Shown here: in pieces, positions 1-10,247 of the stretch
How positions within the stretch are numbered: position 1 is the stretch's first letter
How the letters are laid out: each line of letters starts with the position of its first letter
Source: Sepioteuthis lessoniana
Taxonomy: Eukaryota > Mollusca > Cephalopoda > Myopsida > Loliginidae
Assembly (NCBI GenBank): GCA_963585895.1
Contig: OY757939.1
Span: 55,766,865 to 55,830,864 of the forward strand
DNA length: 64,000 bases
Reading direction: 5' to 3'
The notes under the pieces: generated by a model
Told to the model about the DNA's origin: nothing
What the model saw: only the letters and a program-made list of their open reading frames with translations
Database searches by the model: none
Translations under genes and position numbers: made by a program

Positions 1-200
1 CAATTCACCTTCATCCAAATTAATGCTTGGCAGAGTAAGGTTTTCCATCAGAGTGTTTCCACGCAAGATCTTCTCAAATTCCATTAAAGGATTGCTCTCA
101 TTCATGGCAGCAGTAATATTGGGAAACAGCATATTTTGATTATCCCATTCAGGAGGTTGGCATGAAGATACATTCAGAGTTGAAGAGTTGCAGGAGAAAC
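1..200 (-). CDS. CNC bZIP factor (NRF1/CncC-like), exon 7, continues past left edge
   Basis: Last coding exon visible of the minus-strand CNC gene, residues about 527-593 of the predicted protein. The acceptor is a pyrimidine-rich tract ending in CAG at 201-203, and phase 1 matches the donor of the exon at 4494. The frame stays open to position 1. The text is Asn/Ser/Thr-rich with sequons NSS, NVS, NIT, NES and NLT, resembling the glycosylated NST domain of vertebrate NRF1. It also has an acidic LDEGEL stretch at the edge. The CNC and bZIP DNA-binding domains must lie beyond the window. Family assignment rests on the upstream exons; this exon alone is not diagnostic. Confidence 0.82.
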
Positions 201-999
201 CTGGAAGCAAGAGAGACAGAGAAATAAGATTTAAGAAAATAAATAAATAAATAAAAGACAAAAAGAAGTAAGATCATGTTAACCTTTTTACCAAAGAGCG
301 CAATTCAAGTTGCCAAATATACTTAATACATAAAGGAGAGACACTAACTTAGTTATATCATTGCTTAAAAATTTGGGATCTTGTATAATATACCACCCAA
401 AAGTGCTTCTTGTTTGATATACCCCAGCCCTAACAAAAAAATTCCTCCTAAAACTTCTTTAAAATTAGTTTTTAGAAGTATCAGTAAATAGAAAAAATTA
501 TCTAATAAATTAGGCTTGAGCAATATACCTTCCCTCAGACATCAATAACGTATTCTAATTGTGAAAATCAAAAAGGTTTTTTTTATTCAAAAGTGCATTC
601 CAATCACTAGATTTGTTGTTAAACTGCTGAACCAGAGTTCATTTCTTATGAAAACCTTTATGCCTCAAGCCTCTCCACCACCACATAGAAGGATAACCCT
701 CATGTAAATATCCTGATACCCTTCAATGAACAGTTTCTCTCAGTTTGTCCAGTGTTTTACAGTATTTGACTGCATGGCATACAGTATAAAATCCACCAGC
801 AGCACACCTTTTGCATCTAAGAACACAGCTGCCACCAATTTCTTTAAATTCTTCCAGACCTAGAGTTTGTAGGTTTATATTTACAGCTTTCATAATGATT
901 TAATTCCAGTTGATGTGTGCGCGTGTGTGTATCTTACTTTTAAGATGTCCTACACAGACACCATCAAAATATAGGGCAGCTATTAAAAATGATCTCTAC

Positions 1000-1042
<43 letters not shown>

Positions 1043-1261
1043 CAAAGACATGTACATTTTATATATACACACACTCACTTACACTACTAAAGTTCGATTA
1101 TAAAAGAAACAGGATATGTACAGATTAGTATCTTATCACTTTCTTCTTTTATTATAATTTTTTTATACTTCCTTCTCCGCATCATTTACTTTTTCTTTTC
1201 CATTTTTCCAACTCATTCTCTTTGTTTAAAAAATTTTTTTAATTTTATTTCTATGAATATA
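201..1261. other. Intron 6, part; no element recognised except microsatellite
   Basis: AT-rich intron sequence. It holds a (GT)n-(TA)n tract at about 996-1042. Nothing else is recognised before the Tc1/mariner element that begins at 1262. Confidence 0.6.
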
Positions 1262-2883
1262 CACAGTAGTAAGCATAAAGATCAGAACGATGTTAAGAAA
1301 AAGTCTAAATGTGAAATAACTTTTTATTTTAAAGCTTCATAAAACATTTTATCAAGGAAAAATAAGGATATAAAAGGTAAATTATATAATTCCAAAATAT
1401 AAAGCTCAAAAAACTTATTTTGATAAAGTTAAAAAAAATAATAATATAATATTAAAAAAAGAAAGAAAATGATCAAAAAGATCAGAATGATTACCAAAAT
1501 CATACAATTATAATAGCTACATCATATTTAGATGAAAATAGCATTCATAAATCATTAGTACTTGATGTGTAGACCTTTTCTTTCAAAACAACTAGATATT
1601 TTTTGCTATAAGAATGAATTAATGTCTTGCATTAATCAACGGATATTTTCTCCCTTTCACATTTCAAATTAGTTCATAGTTCTTTGCTGTTTCTTGGATT
1701 CTTTTCCTTAGGTCTTTCATCTAGTAACTTCCAAACATTCTCCATTGGATTCATGTCTGGGCTTTGAGCAGGCCACTCCATAATGGAAACATTGTCCTCA
1801 GAAAGAAATGTCTTAACAAGCTTCACGGTATGACATGGAGCATTATCTTGCACAAATACAGCTGGTTAATTAACTGCAGTTCTCAAATTAGGTACAACAG
1901 TTATATACAGCTGCATTAATTTTACTGTGTAGCCTGACAAGAAGTCCTGTACCAGCAGCAGAAATTATGCCAAACACCATCACACTTCCTCTTCCAAATT
2001 TAACACTGCTTTAAGTGTACTGAGACGAATATCATTGCTTAGGACTGCGTTGAACGAACCTTCTATCACAAAACAGAAACTTTGACTCATCGTTGAAATG
2101 AACACATTCACACTGTTCTTCACTTCATATGACATGTTCACTGGCAAATTTCAATCGGCTCATTTTGTTCTTTTTAGAAATGTACGGCTTTGTAGAAGCT
2201 ACTCGACTGTCCAAATTTATTTCATTAAATTTTCGGAAAATAGTGTGCCTTGATATTTTAATGCCAACATTAGCATTAGCTCTTTTAGAGATAGTAGTTG
2301 CTGTCACAAATCAATCTTTTTTTTTTTTTTATTTTTTATTCATAACCAATCCATCTGTCTTCCCTTGCAGTAGTTTCCCTAAGGTTGCCAGGTAGTTTCT
2401 TGGCTTCACACAACCCAGTTTCCTTAAAATACTATGAATAACACTTTTAGATTTCCCTACAGCCTTTGAAATATCCCTAATTGAGAGTTTATTTTCATTA
2501 TATAACTTGACTATCAGTTTTCTAAGTTCCAATAATGTTGCAGATTTTTCGCCATGTTTACAATGCAAGAGCCGGTGTAACTTAGTAAAAATACCTTATT
2601 TTATATTCTTACTGTAAGATTTTTTTAATACAAAATAATTATTAAACTTTATAGATTCATTTAATCATCCTGATAGTTTTGATCATCTATTCTTTTTGAA
2701 TGTTATATAATTATTCTTATAACTTTAATCAAAATAAGTTTGAGCTTTATATTTTGGAATTATATAGTCACCTTTGTATCATTATTTTTCCTTGATAAAA
2801 TGTTCTATGAAGCTTTAAAATAAAAAATTATTTCACATTTAGACTTTTTCTTAACATTGTCCTGATCTTTATGCTCGCTATTG
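1262..2883 (-). mobile_element. Tc1/mariner element with long terminal inverted repeats
   Basis: Complete-looking DNA transposon of about 1.62 kb inside the CNC gene's intron 6. The left end (from 1262, CACAGTAGTAAGC...) and the reverse complement of the right end (to 2883) align over about 200 bp, giving unusually long inverted repeats. TA dinucleotides flank both ends (1260-1261 and 2884-2885), the target duplication of the Tc1/mariner superfamily. A decayed transposase lies between on the minus strand. A copy of this quality is probably fairly recent, but the reading frame is broken. Confidence 0.85.
1640..2570 (-). pseudogene. Tc1-type transposase, frame-disrupted
   Basis: Read on the minus strand, the segment 2568-2340 encodes a helix-turn-helix start with Tc1-like text (LIVKLYNENKLSIRDISKAV). 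The segment 2307-2125 continues with a second DNA-binding part (ISRHTIFRKF). Near 1800-1730 the C-terminal catalytic motif WPAQSPDMNPMENVW is readable. Frameshifts and a stop separate these blocks, so no intact transposase is made. Order and content match Tc1-clade transposases. Confidence 0.82.
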
Positions 2884-2904
<21 letters not shown>

Positions 2905-2920
<16 letters not shown>

Positions 2921-3049
2921 CTTTAAGAAAAACAACCGCTCTGTATTATTGTTATATTGAGCTCTTTACCAGGAAAATTTAAATATTCACTCATGAATAA
3001 TTTCTTGTCCTGATGGAATTACTCCCAACTCCGGTTTAACTGGACCAAA

Positions 3050-3104
<55 letters not shown>
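2905..3104. repeat. Interspersed repeat ending in a (TA)n tract, copy 1
   Basis: A segment of about 135 bp followed by roughly 50 bp of (TA)n. It is closely matched by 36830-36998, which has the same order including the TA tract. On the minus strand both copies read PVKPELGVIPSGQE. I do not recognise the parent element; the shared microsatellite at the same junction suggests a retroelement-type end. Confidence 0.6.
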
Positions 3105-3106
<2 letters not shown>

Positions 3107-3799
3107 CATACTAAATTCAGTTATTTTAGTAATATAAACTATAAATTTGATCTTACTTTTTATTTTCTCAAGTATCAAAAATCTTATTCCTGTCATTATC
3201 ATTAGGTTTATTAATCCCATGTTAATTTCATATCTACCAATATGTAGTTGATTATTTTGTCTGTGATTCACAGTTAAAACACAAGGAAGGAAATAAAAAT
3301 GAAATAAAAAATGCTGCCTAAATTTCTGAGAAGAGGAGTTACTATTTATACATCTTGGTCCATTGTCCTCAAAACAAATGTTTTGGATCATGTATGTACC
3401 CTTTGTCATTTTTCTTTGGGTATCATTAGTTGTTAGAGGCAGACAAAATGACATTATGTTTAAAGCTTTTAAAAATGTTCTGAATCATCCCATTGGAAAA
3501 TGGCCTAGAGTAGTGTTTGCAACTTTGTTCTACATAGGGGCCAGTGTTCATGTTTGTAAAGGGATGATTGGCCACATCTATCACCATAGTAAATAAAGGT
3601 AATAACAATAAAACATTAACTTTGATATTTCTATATTCAAACAATACAAATTATATCTATTGAACATAGCAGTTAATATAAAATACTGGTATTTTCTTAT
3701 ATAGGTTTATAAATCAAAATGAGTCTCTGGGCCAGATTAATATATTTCTCCTAGGGACTGTGGGCTTGAAGTTTTCAATTCCTGGCCTAGGTTAAGTTA
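3105..3799. other. Intron 6, part; nothing recognised
   Basis: AT-rich intron. Open frames at 3363-3596 (+) and 3426-3644 (-) overlap each other and have no recognisable similarity. No repeat family was recognised. Confidence 0.5.
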
Positions 3800-4060
3800 G
3801 AATGTTTGGTTTAATGGCACATCAACTCTTGATGATTATTTAATACCAAATCCTGTCTATACATACACACATATGATTTCTAAGTAAATAGTTTGTAGGT
3901 AACTTTATTTTAAAATAAGAGCTCATTTGTCTGTATACAGTTAAATGGCTTCAAGTATCTAACACTCATAGTTCTATTTGCATTCAGATGGTTTCAAGTA
4001 TTCCATTAATCTTTAATTGTAATTTTTTTCCCCCAATTGCTATAAAAGAAAAAAACATTT
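3800..4060 (-). repeat. Family C repeat, partial, old
   Basis: Matches the 5' text shared by family C copies elsewhere (tttaatggcacatcaac, then ttatttaataccaaatcc, then a run with GTTAAATGGCTTCAAG). It lacks the conserved CCCAG-TCGG-CTGGG end, so it is a degraded part-copy. Confidence 0.5.
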
Positions 4061-4493
4061 GTATTTCTGCTAGATTGAGGTTTACAATTATGTTGTTAGT
4101 TTCAATATTCATATTTTCTATACTATAGGATAAATCTAGAGATTTGGTTGATCCCTGGGCAATTTAACATTCACCAATGTGTCTTGTAATATTTTAAAAA
4201 ATTTACTTGAATTTAAGATTTGTCATTAATAAAAATGCTAATCATTTCATGAAAGGACTTTTTTTTTTATTCTTTAAATTTTTTTTTATTTAAATTTTTT
4301 TTTTTATTACTCCTTTAAGCTTATTACACCAGTATACTAGTGATAATTTTACACTATAACACCAGTTTATTGGTGTAGATATTACGCTCAAATGGCAGAA
4401 GGTAAATTTAGGCTGAGGAGCCCAGGGCTCAAGGGGTTAAGATCTATTTAAAATAAAGAGATATCTTAAGAGAATAAGAAAAAAATAAATTAC

Positions 4494-4659
4494 TTGTATT
4501 AAAAATATTTCCACAACCCAAATCTCCAGTTGGAAGAGGAAGTGTGGCATTTTGGATCAGTTCTCGACTATGAGATGGATTCTCAACAGAAGTTTCTGAA
4601 GATCCCATGATCTCTCTCCACCAGTTATCAAGGCTGTTCTGTCTTTCATACACATTAGG
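4494..4659 (-). CDS. CNC bZIP factor (NRF1/CncC-like), exon 6
   Basis: Exon of 166 bp, residues 472-526 plus one base. The acceptor is TTTCAG at 4660-4665 and the donor GTAATT lies at 4488-4493. It enters in phase 0 and leaves in phase 1, matching its neighbours. The key segment is NSLDNWWREIMGS at about residues 479-491. It resembles the Neh5-type motif in NRF1 (LEQQWQDLM) that contributes to transactivation. Sequons NAT and NTS follow near the end. The exon lies about 4 kb from exon 5 and 4.3 kb from exon 7, with mobile elements on both sides. Confidence 0.85.
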
Positions 4660-4944
4660 CTGAAAGATGTAGAAGGTCAGATTGAAAAATCATTCATAAG
4701 GTAATGAACACACACACACACAACACACAAGTAAAAATTTGAAAAACTTTAGACAGTCAACAAAATTTATAACTCAGAATTCTAGTCATATTCATAAAAA
4801 TTGTTTTGTTTTTTTATTACATCAAAAGTTCCTTTAATTAATTGTTAACAATGCTCAAGCAAAATTTAGGAGAAAAAAAAATCACCACTAGTTGATAACA
4901 GAGAAAAAGATAACCACTTCATTAAAAAAGATTCTAAATTACAA

Positions 4945-5460
4945 GGGTTAGTCAAAAGTTTTGCAATATTTTGGAAACATGAAGAACAATTCAGCAGCTC
5001 TGGATGCTTTTGCTGAGGTTACAAAGGTTACACTGGACTGAGATGCCAAGCTTGGTTGATACTCTCCAAGTGCTACTCACTAATTCTGCCTCTATGGCCT
5101 GGAGCATGGTTTTGAAACCCATGGATTTAAGTCTACCTGACTTTGCCCAATTCTTGAGATTCTTATAACTCAAGCAAAATTTCTCGGACAATCTGGTCAC
5201 TGTATTGTATTTACCTTTCAAACAAATGTTTTTGGTTGTTTCAGCAGCATTATGGCCCAGTTCAAACTTATAAGGCATAGGTTCTTAAATTAAACTTTGT
5301 TGTACATTCATCTACGTGACTTTCAAATCATGCACAATGTGTCAGTGCATCAATTACCAACCACAACAAGTACTTTTCCCAATTTGAACTGTTCCCGTCA
5401 AGTGATATAGATGCTGCAAACTAGCACATACTAAAATATCGCAAAACTTTTGACTCACCC
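4945..5460 (-). mobile_element. Non-autonomous mariner derivative
   Basis: Inverted ends read GGGTTAGTCAAAAGTTTTGC at the left and its near-complement GCAAAACTTTTGACTCACCC at the right. The interior on the minus strand (5278-4991) encodes a mariner N-terminal region with FELGHNAAETTKNIC and the second-helix text LGISVQCNLC. The catalytic part is missing, so this is an internally deleted copy. A relative with the same N-terminal text lies at 49800-50340. Confidence 0.75.
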
Positions 5461-6124
5461 TAATAACATGAAAAAAAAAAAAAAAAAAAAAAAATCATTT
5501 ATTAGTTTATCTGGGCTGTTAAAAAAAATGATAATACTTAAGTAATTTTTCAATTGCATTGTACTTACAAAATACCCAAAGCTTTTTATGTTGCTCTGGA
5601 TTTACTTATTTATAATCAATACTTTCTGAATATTTCCTGTTAATAAAAATAATTACAAAGGAAACTTTTTTTAAAAATATACATGTATTCAAACAGAACT
5701 TACTTTGGAAGTCTATTATCTACAGAGCCAATTATAATTCAAGAGTTACAAATGCTGGTTTCTCAAATGAAAAAATGTTTTAATATAAAAATATTCTATT
5801 CACCATTGAATTTTTATGGTATTTTATTTATGAAATTTAACAAAATTCTATTTTGATTTCACTAAGAGCATATCTTGGGTTACCATAACTGGAATTTCTT
5901 ATGAGACCACCAAGTTGTATGACCAATAAATATAACTTTAAATTGTATTTTATACATAAGTAGAAAACAAATAACATAAAGGTAGTAATAATATTAGCAT
6001 TAAGTGGCTGTGTCAAGCATCTGTGTTTATACATATTAATTTTCTTTTTAGGTTATACAATGGTAAAAAAAGATTCATGAGATTTGTATATTATTCTTAC
6101 AAGAGAGCAGAGCATAATGGCTAT
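5461..6124. other. Intron 5, part; poly(A) tract only
   Basis: Contains a (A)n run at about 5471-5493. No gene or named repeat is recognised before the family C copy at 6125. Confidence 0.5.
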
Positions 6125-6725
6125 TATTGTAATGGTTGGTTTGTTGGGTTTTATAGCATATCAACCCTTGTAGGTTATTTAACGCCAAATCCATTTTTAT
6201 GCAACTAATCTGTTCTATTTAAAACAATTCAGTATAGCATAAGTACGTAGTTTAATTGTCAAAAACATTTCTATTTCAAACTATTCAAGCAGTTATATGT
6301 AACAATTCAGTTAAGTGTAAATACAGTTTTAATGTCAAAAAACATTCCTATTTTAAATAATTCAATTAAGCATAAGCACGCAGTTTAAATGTAAGTACGG
6401 TTGAATTGTCAAAAACATTTCTATTTCAAGCTATTCAATTTAGTCAAACAGTTCTAATTCAAACAATTCAGTTTAGCATAAGTATACTGTTAGTTCTATT
6501 CAACCCATAGATAGGGCCCTATCAGGTGCTACCACTCTGGACCAGAGTGGACCTGGGAGTGATGACAATGAAGGGGTACTCCGCATTCTCCAAAGCTCCA
6601 GCATTGCTGGAACCTTACCATCAGATTGTTTAGTGTCATATCCAGGAGACTTGTTAGGTAGGGGTCTTACCCCTCTGCAGAGAAGCAGTCGGTGTATTCT
6701 ATAACCCCAGCCGACTGGGCAAGCT
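6125..6725 (-). repeat. Family C interspersed repeat, near full length
   Basis: One of the most complete copies of an abundant family. Read on the minus strand it starts with CCCAG-TCGG-CTGGG, a five-pair hairpin. It then runs through a GC-richer part containing TCCAGCAATGCTGGAGC, then AT-rich sub-repeats (CAATTCAGTTTAGCATAAGT repeated several times), and ends in ggcatatcaacc. The class is unknown: a box-A-like head is visible but no clear box B. Other copies lie at 12.1, 33.9, 40.7, 49.3, 51.2, 53.1 and 63.5 kb. Confidence 0.7.
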
Positions 6726-6975
6726 ATTATTGTAAGAAGTGGATTCTAAGAACTAGGTTTAAATCCTAGACAAGGCTGTTTGCATTTCATACTTTAATGA
6801 AAATTACAAATCCACTTCTACCCAAGTTATGAGTTAATAATAGGGTACACTGGGGTCTTTATCAACCTGCCTAGAAGGAAAAATTGAATTTCAAACCAAG
6901 GGGCATAGGGCTAGCAACTATCACATAAAATCTTTCAACTGAAAACACAGTGGCATAACAAACAGTGTAGTTGTA
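6726..6975 (+). repeat. SINE family B, old copy
   Basis: Degenerate copy of the tRNA-derived family seen cleanly at 45548-45814. A box-B-like AGGTTTAAATCCTAG sits near 6760, followed by the family body with TTTGCATTTCAT and the CTAGAAGGAAAAATTGAATTTCAAACC part. It abuts a family C copy directly, so the two either inserted at the same hotspot or moved as neighbours. Confidence 0.5.
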
Positions 6976-7194
6976 GCCTTACACTCCTCAAGGAGTCTGT
7001 AGGATGCAGTTGTGGGATATTATTCTTTTATTTCTTTCAGGTCATTATTTGATTCATCAATGCTCCATTTTTAACATTTTGAATGATAGCTCTAAGATTA
7101 AAATTTCTTCTAGTAAAATATTCTCAATGAATTATAGATTTTATACAAAATTTTAAAAAATATTCAGAGTACAAGCTACTAACACTATATAAAA

Positions 7195-7385
7195 AATGGC
7201 CAAAAAGTTCATAGGCTGACTAAGATACTCTTGGAATATGACCAAATGAGGTTTATTTTTCAGCATAGTACCCTTTTGCAGTTCATACACTTCTGCTATC
7301 AGTGTTACAGTGCTTGGATCCCATTGACGAAAAAGTCATCAACAGCAGATATATTATCATATGAACTTTTCAGCCCAGCCTGGTA
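7195..7385 (-). pseudogene. Mariner transposase C-terminal remnant
   Basis: On the minus strand this reads VDDFFVNGIQAL followed by degraded text and CMNCKRVLC. It matches the C-terminal pattern of mariner transposases (a GIQAL helix, then a Cys-containing GDYVEK-type end). The rest of the element is gone. Short and decayed. Confidence 0.5.
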
Positions 7386-7729
7386 ATATTAGCTAAGATA
7401 TGTCTGAAATTAATATCTAAATATCTTAACTATGCATTAGTATAACAGTTCACAAATTCCCCTACTCTACAAAAATAAACATGGAGATCTATAGAGTTTT
7501 TATATTAGAAGATTATAGTAAAAAAAAACAAAAAAAAAACAAGTCAGCTATGTAAAGTTTTAACTAACTAAATTTTAAAAATATTTTTAAAGAAGAGAAA
7601 TGAAAGAGATGAATGTCATTTTATTTCTTTTATATAAATCTCTTAAGCCTGGTTTAAATGGTAGTCACCTGGATTTGTAAATCTGCTTCAGTCACACTAT
7701 CATAATTAGTTTTTGCATGGTCTATCATA

Positions 7730-8290
7730 ATACTGATGATTCAATTTATGAAGGAGTCAAGAATACTAATTAGTATTTTTCACCTTATATTCAGAATTTG
7801 GAAGTTTTAAAAATGACATTCAGCACAAACTACAAAATTATCCTTTAGTGACAAATTGGACTGGAAATTACTTTATTCTTTAAGAGCAATTTCAGTGTAT
7901 GGCTGTAATAAAAATCTTGCTATAATGTGCTGTTTTTGCTGAGGTCACACACACAATGAGAATTTTAGTAATATACCATGAAGCCATTATATAATGGAAG
8001 TCCATGATGATATCAATGCTTCTATTTAGGAAAAAGTGAAGGATTCTAATTAGCATTTCATGGGTAACAGCAGCCCATTAAGGATTCTAATTAACCTTTT
8101 ATAGTTATTTCCTTTATACTCAGAGTTTGGATGATTAAAAAAATGATTTATAAAACAAAACACATAAAATCATCTGGCAGTTGCTTTATTCTCTAAATTA
8201 GAACATTTTAAGTGCATTGTTTTAATAGAAATTCTTGCTACACTGTGCTAGTTTTGCTGGGTTACAATTATGTATATATAAACATAAGAT
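7730..8290. repeat. Two related ~280-bp repeats in tandem
   Basis: The blocks at about 7735-8040 and 8041-8290 share an order of features: ggattctaattag, TTATACTCAGA.TTTGGA, a long-A stretch, TTTATTCTYTAA, ATTCTTGCTA.A.TGTGCT and TTTTGCTG. Fragments of the same repeat recur around 55980-56040 and, inverted, at 59230-59470. The family is not identified. Confidence 0.5.
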
Positions 8291-8706
8291 TTTCGTAATT
8301 GTTATGCATACAGAAAATTCTGCTTTGAGTTGGATAAATGAAAATTATTTTAATCTTTTCTGATAACTGGATATTCTTTTAAAGTAAATCAAAACAGTGA
8401 AAGTAATTTTTTTCTAAATGCTGATTGTAAAATGAAATTTGAAACGATGCCAACATTTTATATTCACAGCTGCATTTAAATTCACTGGTTTTCCTTGAAC
8501 ATTAAATGACTCTCTGATCCAATTACTATTCACTAAAATGCTGCAACTTGTTTCTTTTTTAAAAAAAGTATTTTTTAAAATCATTTTCAAAATGGATTCC
8601 TTATAAATCTTTTAAATGGGTTCCTAGTAGTTCACAGGCCAGTTTGAAAATCATTACATTAGTACCATATAAAAAATTTTAAAGAATAAGATAAAAAGAA
8701 TCTTAC

Positions 8707-8967
8707 TAGTGGTGGTGGTGGTTCTTGGTAGTAATTAACATTTATGGATTGATCTTCATTGCAACTGTTGGTAGTGTTGATAGAACGAAGTGGTAGGTTG
8801 CAGCCATATGAAGAGCCATCCAGTTGTTCAGGGACACCATCAGTAAAGTTGCCAATCTGATTGGGAACAAGGTAATTGTCCAAATAATGCTCCAATGCCG
8901 GTTCTTCAGTGACATTCTTTCTGCTTTCAATATCCAATGTCTGCAAAGCCTCTTCTAAACTAGAATT
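8707..8967 (-). CDS. CNC bZIP factor (NRF1/CncC-like), exon 5
   Basis: Exon of 261 bp (87 codons, phase 0 in and out), residues 385-471. The acceptor ATTTCAG ends at 8968 and the donor GTAAGA lies at 8701-8706. The text begins NSSLEEALQTLDIE and includes EPALEHYLDNYLVPNQ, an acidic/aromatic stretch of the kind found in activation regions, and ends PPPPL. Sequons include N385, N402 and N424 plus an NTT. A second frame of 62 codons runs over the same region but ignores the splice sites. Similarity is weaker here than for exons 1-4, but frame and splice phase fit exactly. Confidence 0.84.
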
Positions 8968-9358
8968 CTGAAATACAGTTAGTAAAAAACAAAAAAACTG
9001 AATAAAATAAAGACTTTAAAAATTAAAACAGTAGTAAATCAAGTTTATTAACACCACATTACTTCTCAGGGTTGTTTTGGCATCCCCATTTTTTTTTTAA
9101 TGCTCATAATTCCAAGCTAGCAACTTCATTATTTTTCTCCTTTCTAGTACTCTTCTAATAAGTAAGGGCTTTGAGCAAGCAGAGTAGCATGGCCTTGGGT
9201 TAGCTGCAGTAAAATAGACGGCTTTTTGATGTTCATTACATAAAATATATAACAGATTTATCTAACAAAAATATAGTAATTATAATTATAGTTTTAGTTT
9301 AAACATTGATTTTTATCTTATTGTAATAGAGATGGAATCCTATATTATTTTTCATAAC

Positions 9359-9530
9359 GTGTTACTCTGCATTCTGTAGTTGTTGGTTTGATCTCCAGTG
9401 GTGATCACGGTATACACTGCTGATGAGACCTAATAAGGTTGAAACAGCTGTCCAGTGGTTCTGTATGTCACGCAGAGTGCTTGCAGAGTCTTCTAGTCAT
9501 GGTAATCTAATTTATAATATATAATTCCTA
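9359..9530 (+). mobile_element. Hammerhead-bearing tRNA-derived SINE, 5'-truncated copy
   Basis: Shares GCATTCTGTAG(T/G), a box-B-like segment ending AATCTCCAGTGG, the hammerhead core and the body (GAGTYTTCYAGTCATGGTAA) with the fuller copy at 9690-9875. Its tRNA-like 5' end is missing. It ends in an AT-rich tail at about 9530. It lies in intron 4 of the CNC gene, on the strand opposite to that gene. Confidence 0.72.
9415..9457 (+). ncRNA. Hammerhead ribozyme, complete core
   Basis: All conserved elements are present. Stem I is CACTG (9415-9419) with CAGTG (9453-9457), five pairs. The core CTGATGA lies at 9420-9426. Stem II is 9427-9431 with 9436-9440 (four Watson-Crick pairs plus a G-T wobble) around an AATA loop. 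GAAA lies at 9441-9444. Stem III is A9444-T9451 and C9445-G9450 around AGCT. The cleavage triplet is GTC at 9450-9452. Short stem III forms are known in retroelement-associated hammerheads. Activity is predicted, not shown. Confidence 0.8.
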
Positions 9531-9689
9531 TATCTTTATTTCCTTCCCATTCAGATGCGTATCACCAACTTGGGAATTGTGGCTCCAGAAGTGACTGTGT
9601 CCTCAGAAAGAGTATGGATGTACCTACATGATACATTAGGTTAAGTGGTTGTGCATTTACTATAACTGGTTAATTTGGCATCGCTTGTG

Positions 9690-9875
9690 TGCGATGTGGG
9701 CCAATGGCTCTGTGGTAGAGTTTTGGCTCTGCATTCTGTGGTCGTTGGTTCAATCTCCAGTGGTGGAGATCACGGTATACACTCCTAATGAGACCTAATA
9801 AGGTTGAAACAGCAGTCCAGTTATTCCATATGTTGTACCAAATGCCTGCCGAGTTTTCCAGTCATGGTAATCCAA
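9690..9875 (+). mobile_element. Hammerhead-bearing tRNA-derived SINE, with tRNA-like head
   Basis: Begins with GGGCCAATGGCTCTGTGGTAG, which fits a pol III box A, followed by TTGGTTCAATCTCC as box B at the usual distance. The hammerhead region, a body ending CAGTCATGGTAATCC and a (TA)n tail from about 9879 follow. It is in direct orientation with the copy at 9359-9530. Confidence 0.75.
9781..9821 (+). ncRNA. Hammerhead ribozyme, core-mutated
   Basis: Same layout as the motif at 9415, including an identical stem II and AATA loop, GAAA, a two-pair stem III and a GTC site (9815-9817). The catalytic box reads CTAATGA instead of CTGATGA (9785-9791), a change at an invariant G. Stem I has a mismatch next to the core. 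It is therefore predicted inactive or very weak. Confidence 0.68.

Positions 9876-9878
<3 letters not shown>

Positions 9879-9920
<42 letters not shown>
9879..9920. repeat. (TA)n microsatellite
   Basis: About 42 bp of TA directly after the SINE body; it may be the expanded SINE tail. Confidence 0.9.
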
Positions 9921-9926
<6 letters not shown>

Positions 9927-10247
9927 ATCATGGAGTATTCTGTATTTTCCAAATAAATGTGATCTAAATCAATACATATATATCTTTTTATAATTCATTT
10001 AATGTTAGATGAATAAGAACCAGCTGAAAGGCAATCAATCTGTTCAACAGTGACTACAGAGATATACTGAAAAAGCAGTATATTTTAAATAATAATAACA
10101 TAATATACATTTTTGCAGACCAATGTTTAAATGAGACAGCAGACAAAATCTTAAAAGCCATTAAAATATGAACTGTTTCATTAGACTAGACTCATAAGAA
10201 TAACTTGAAGACAACATTTTTACTCAAATTTTTGAGACAAGGAATTA

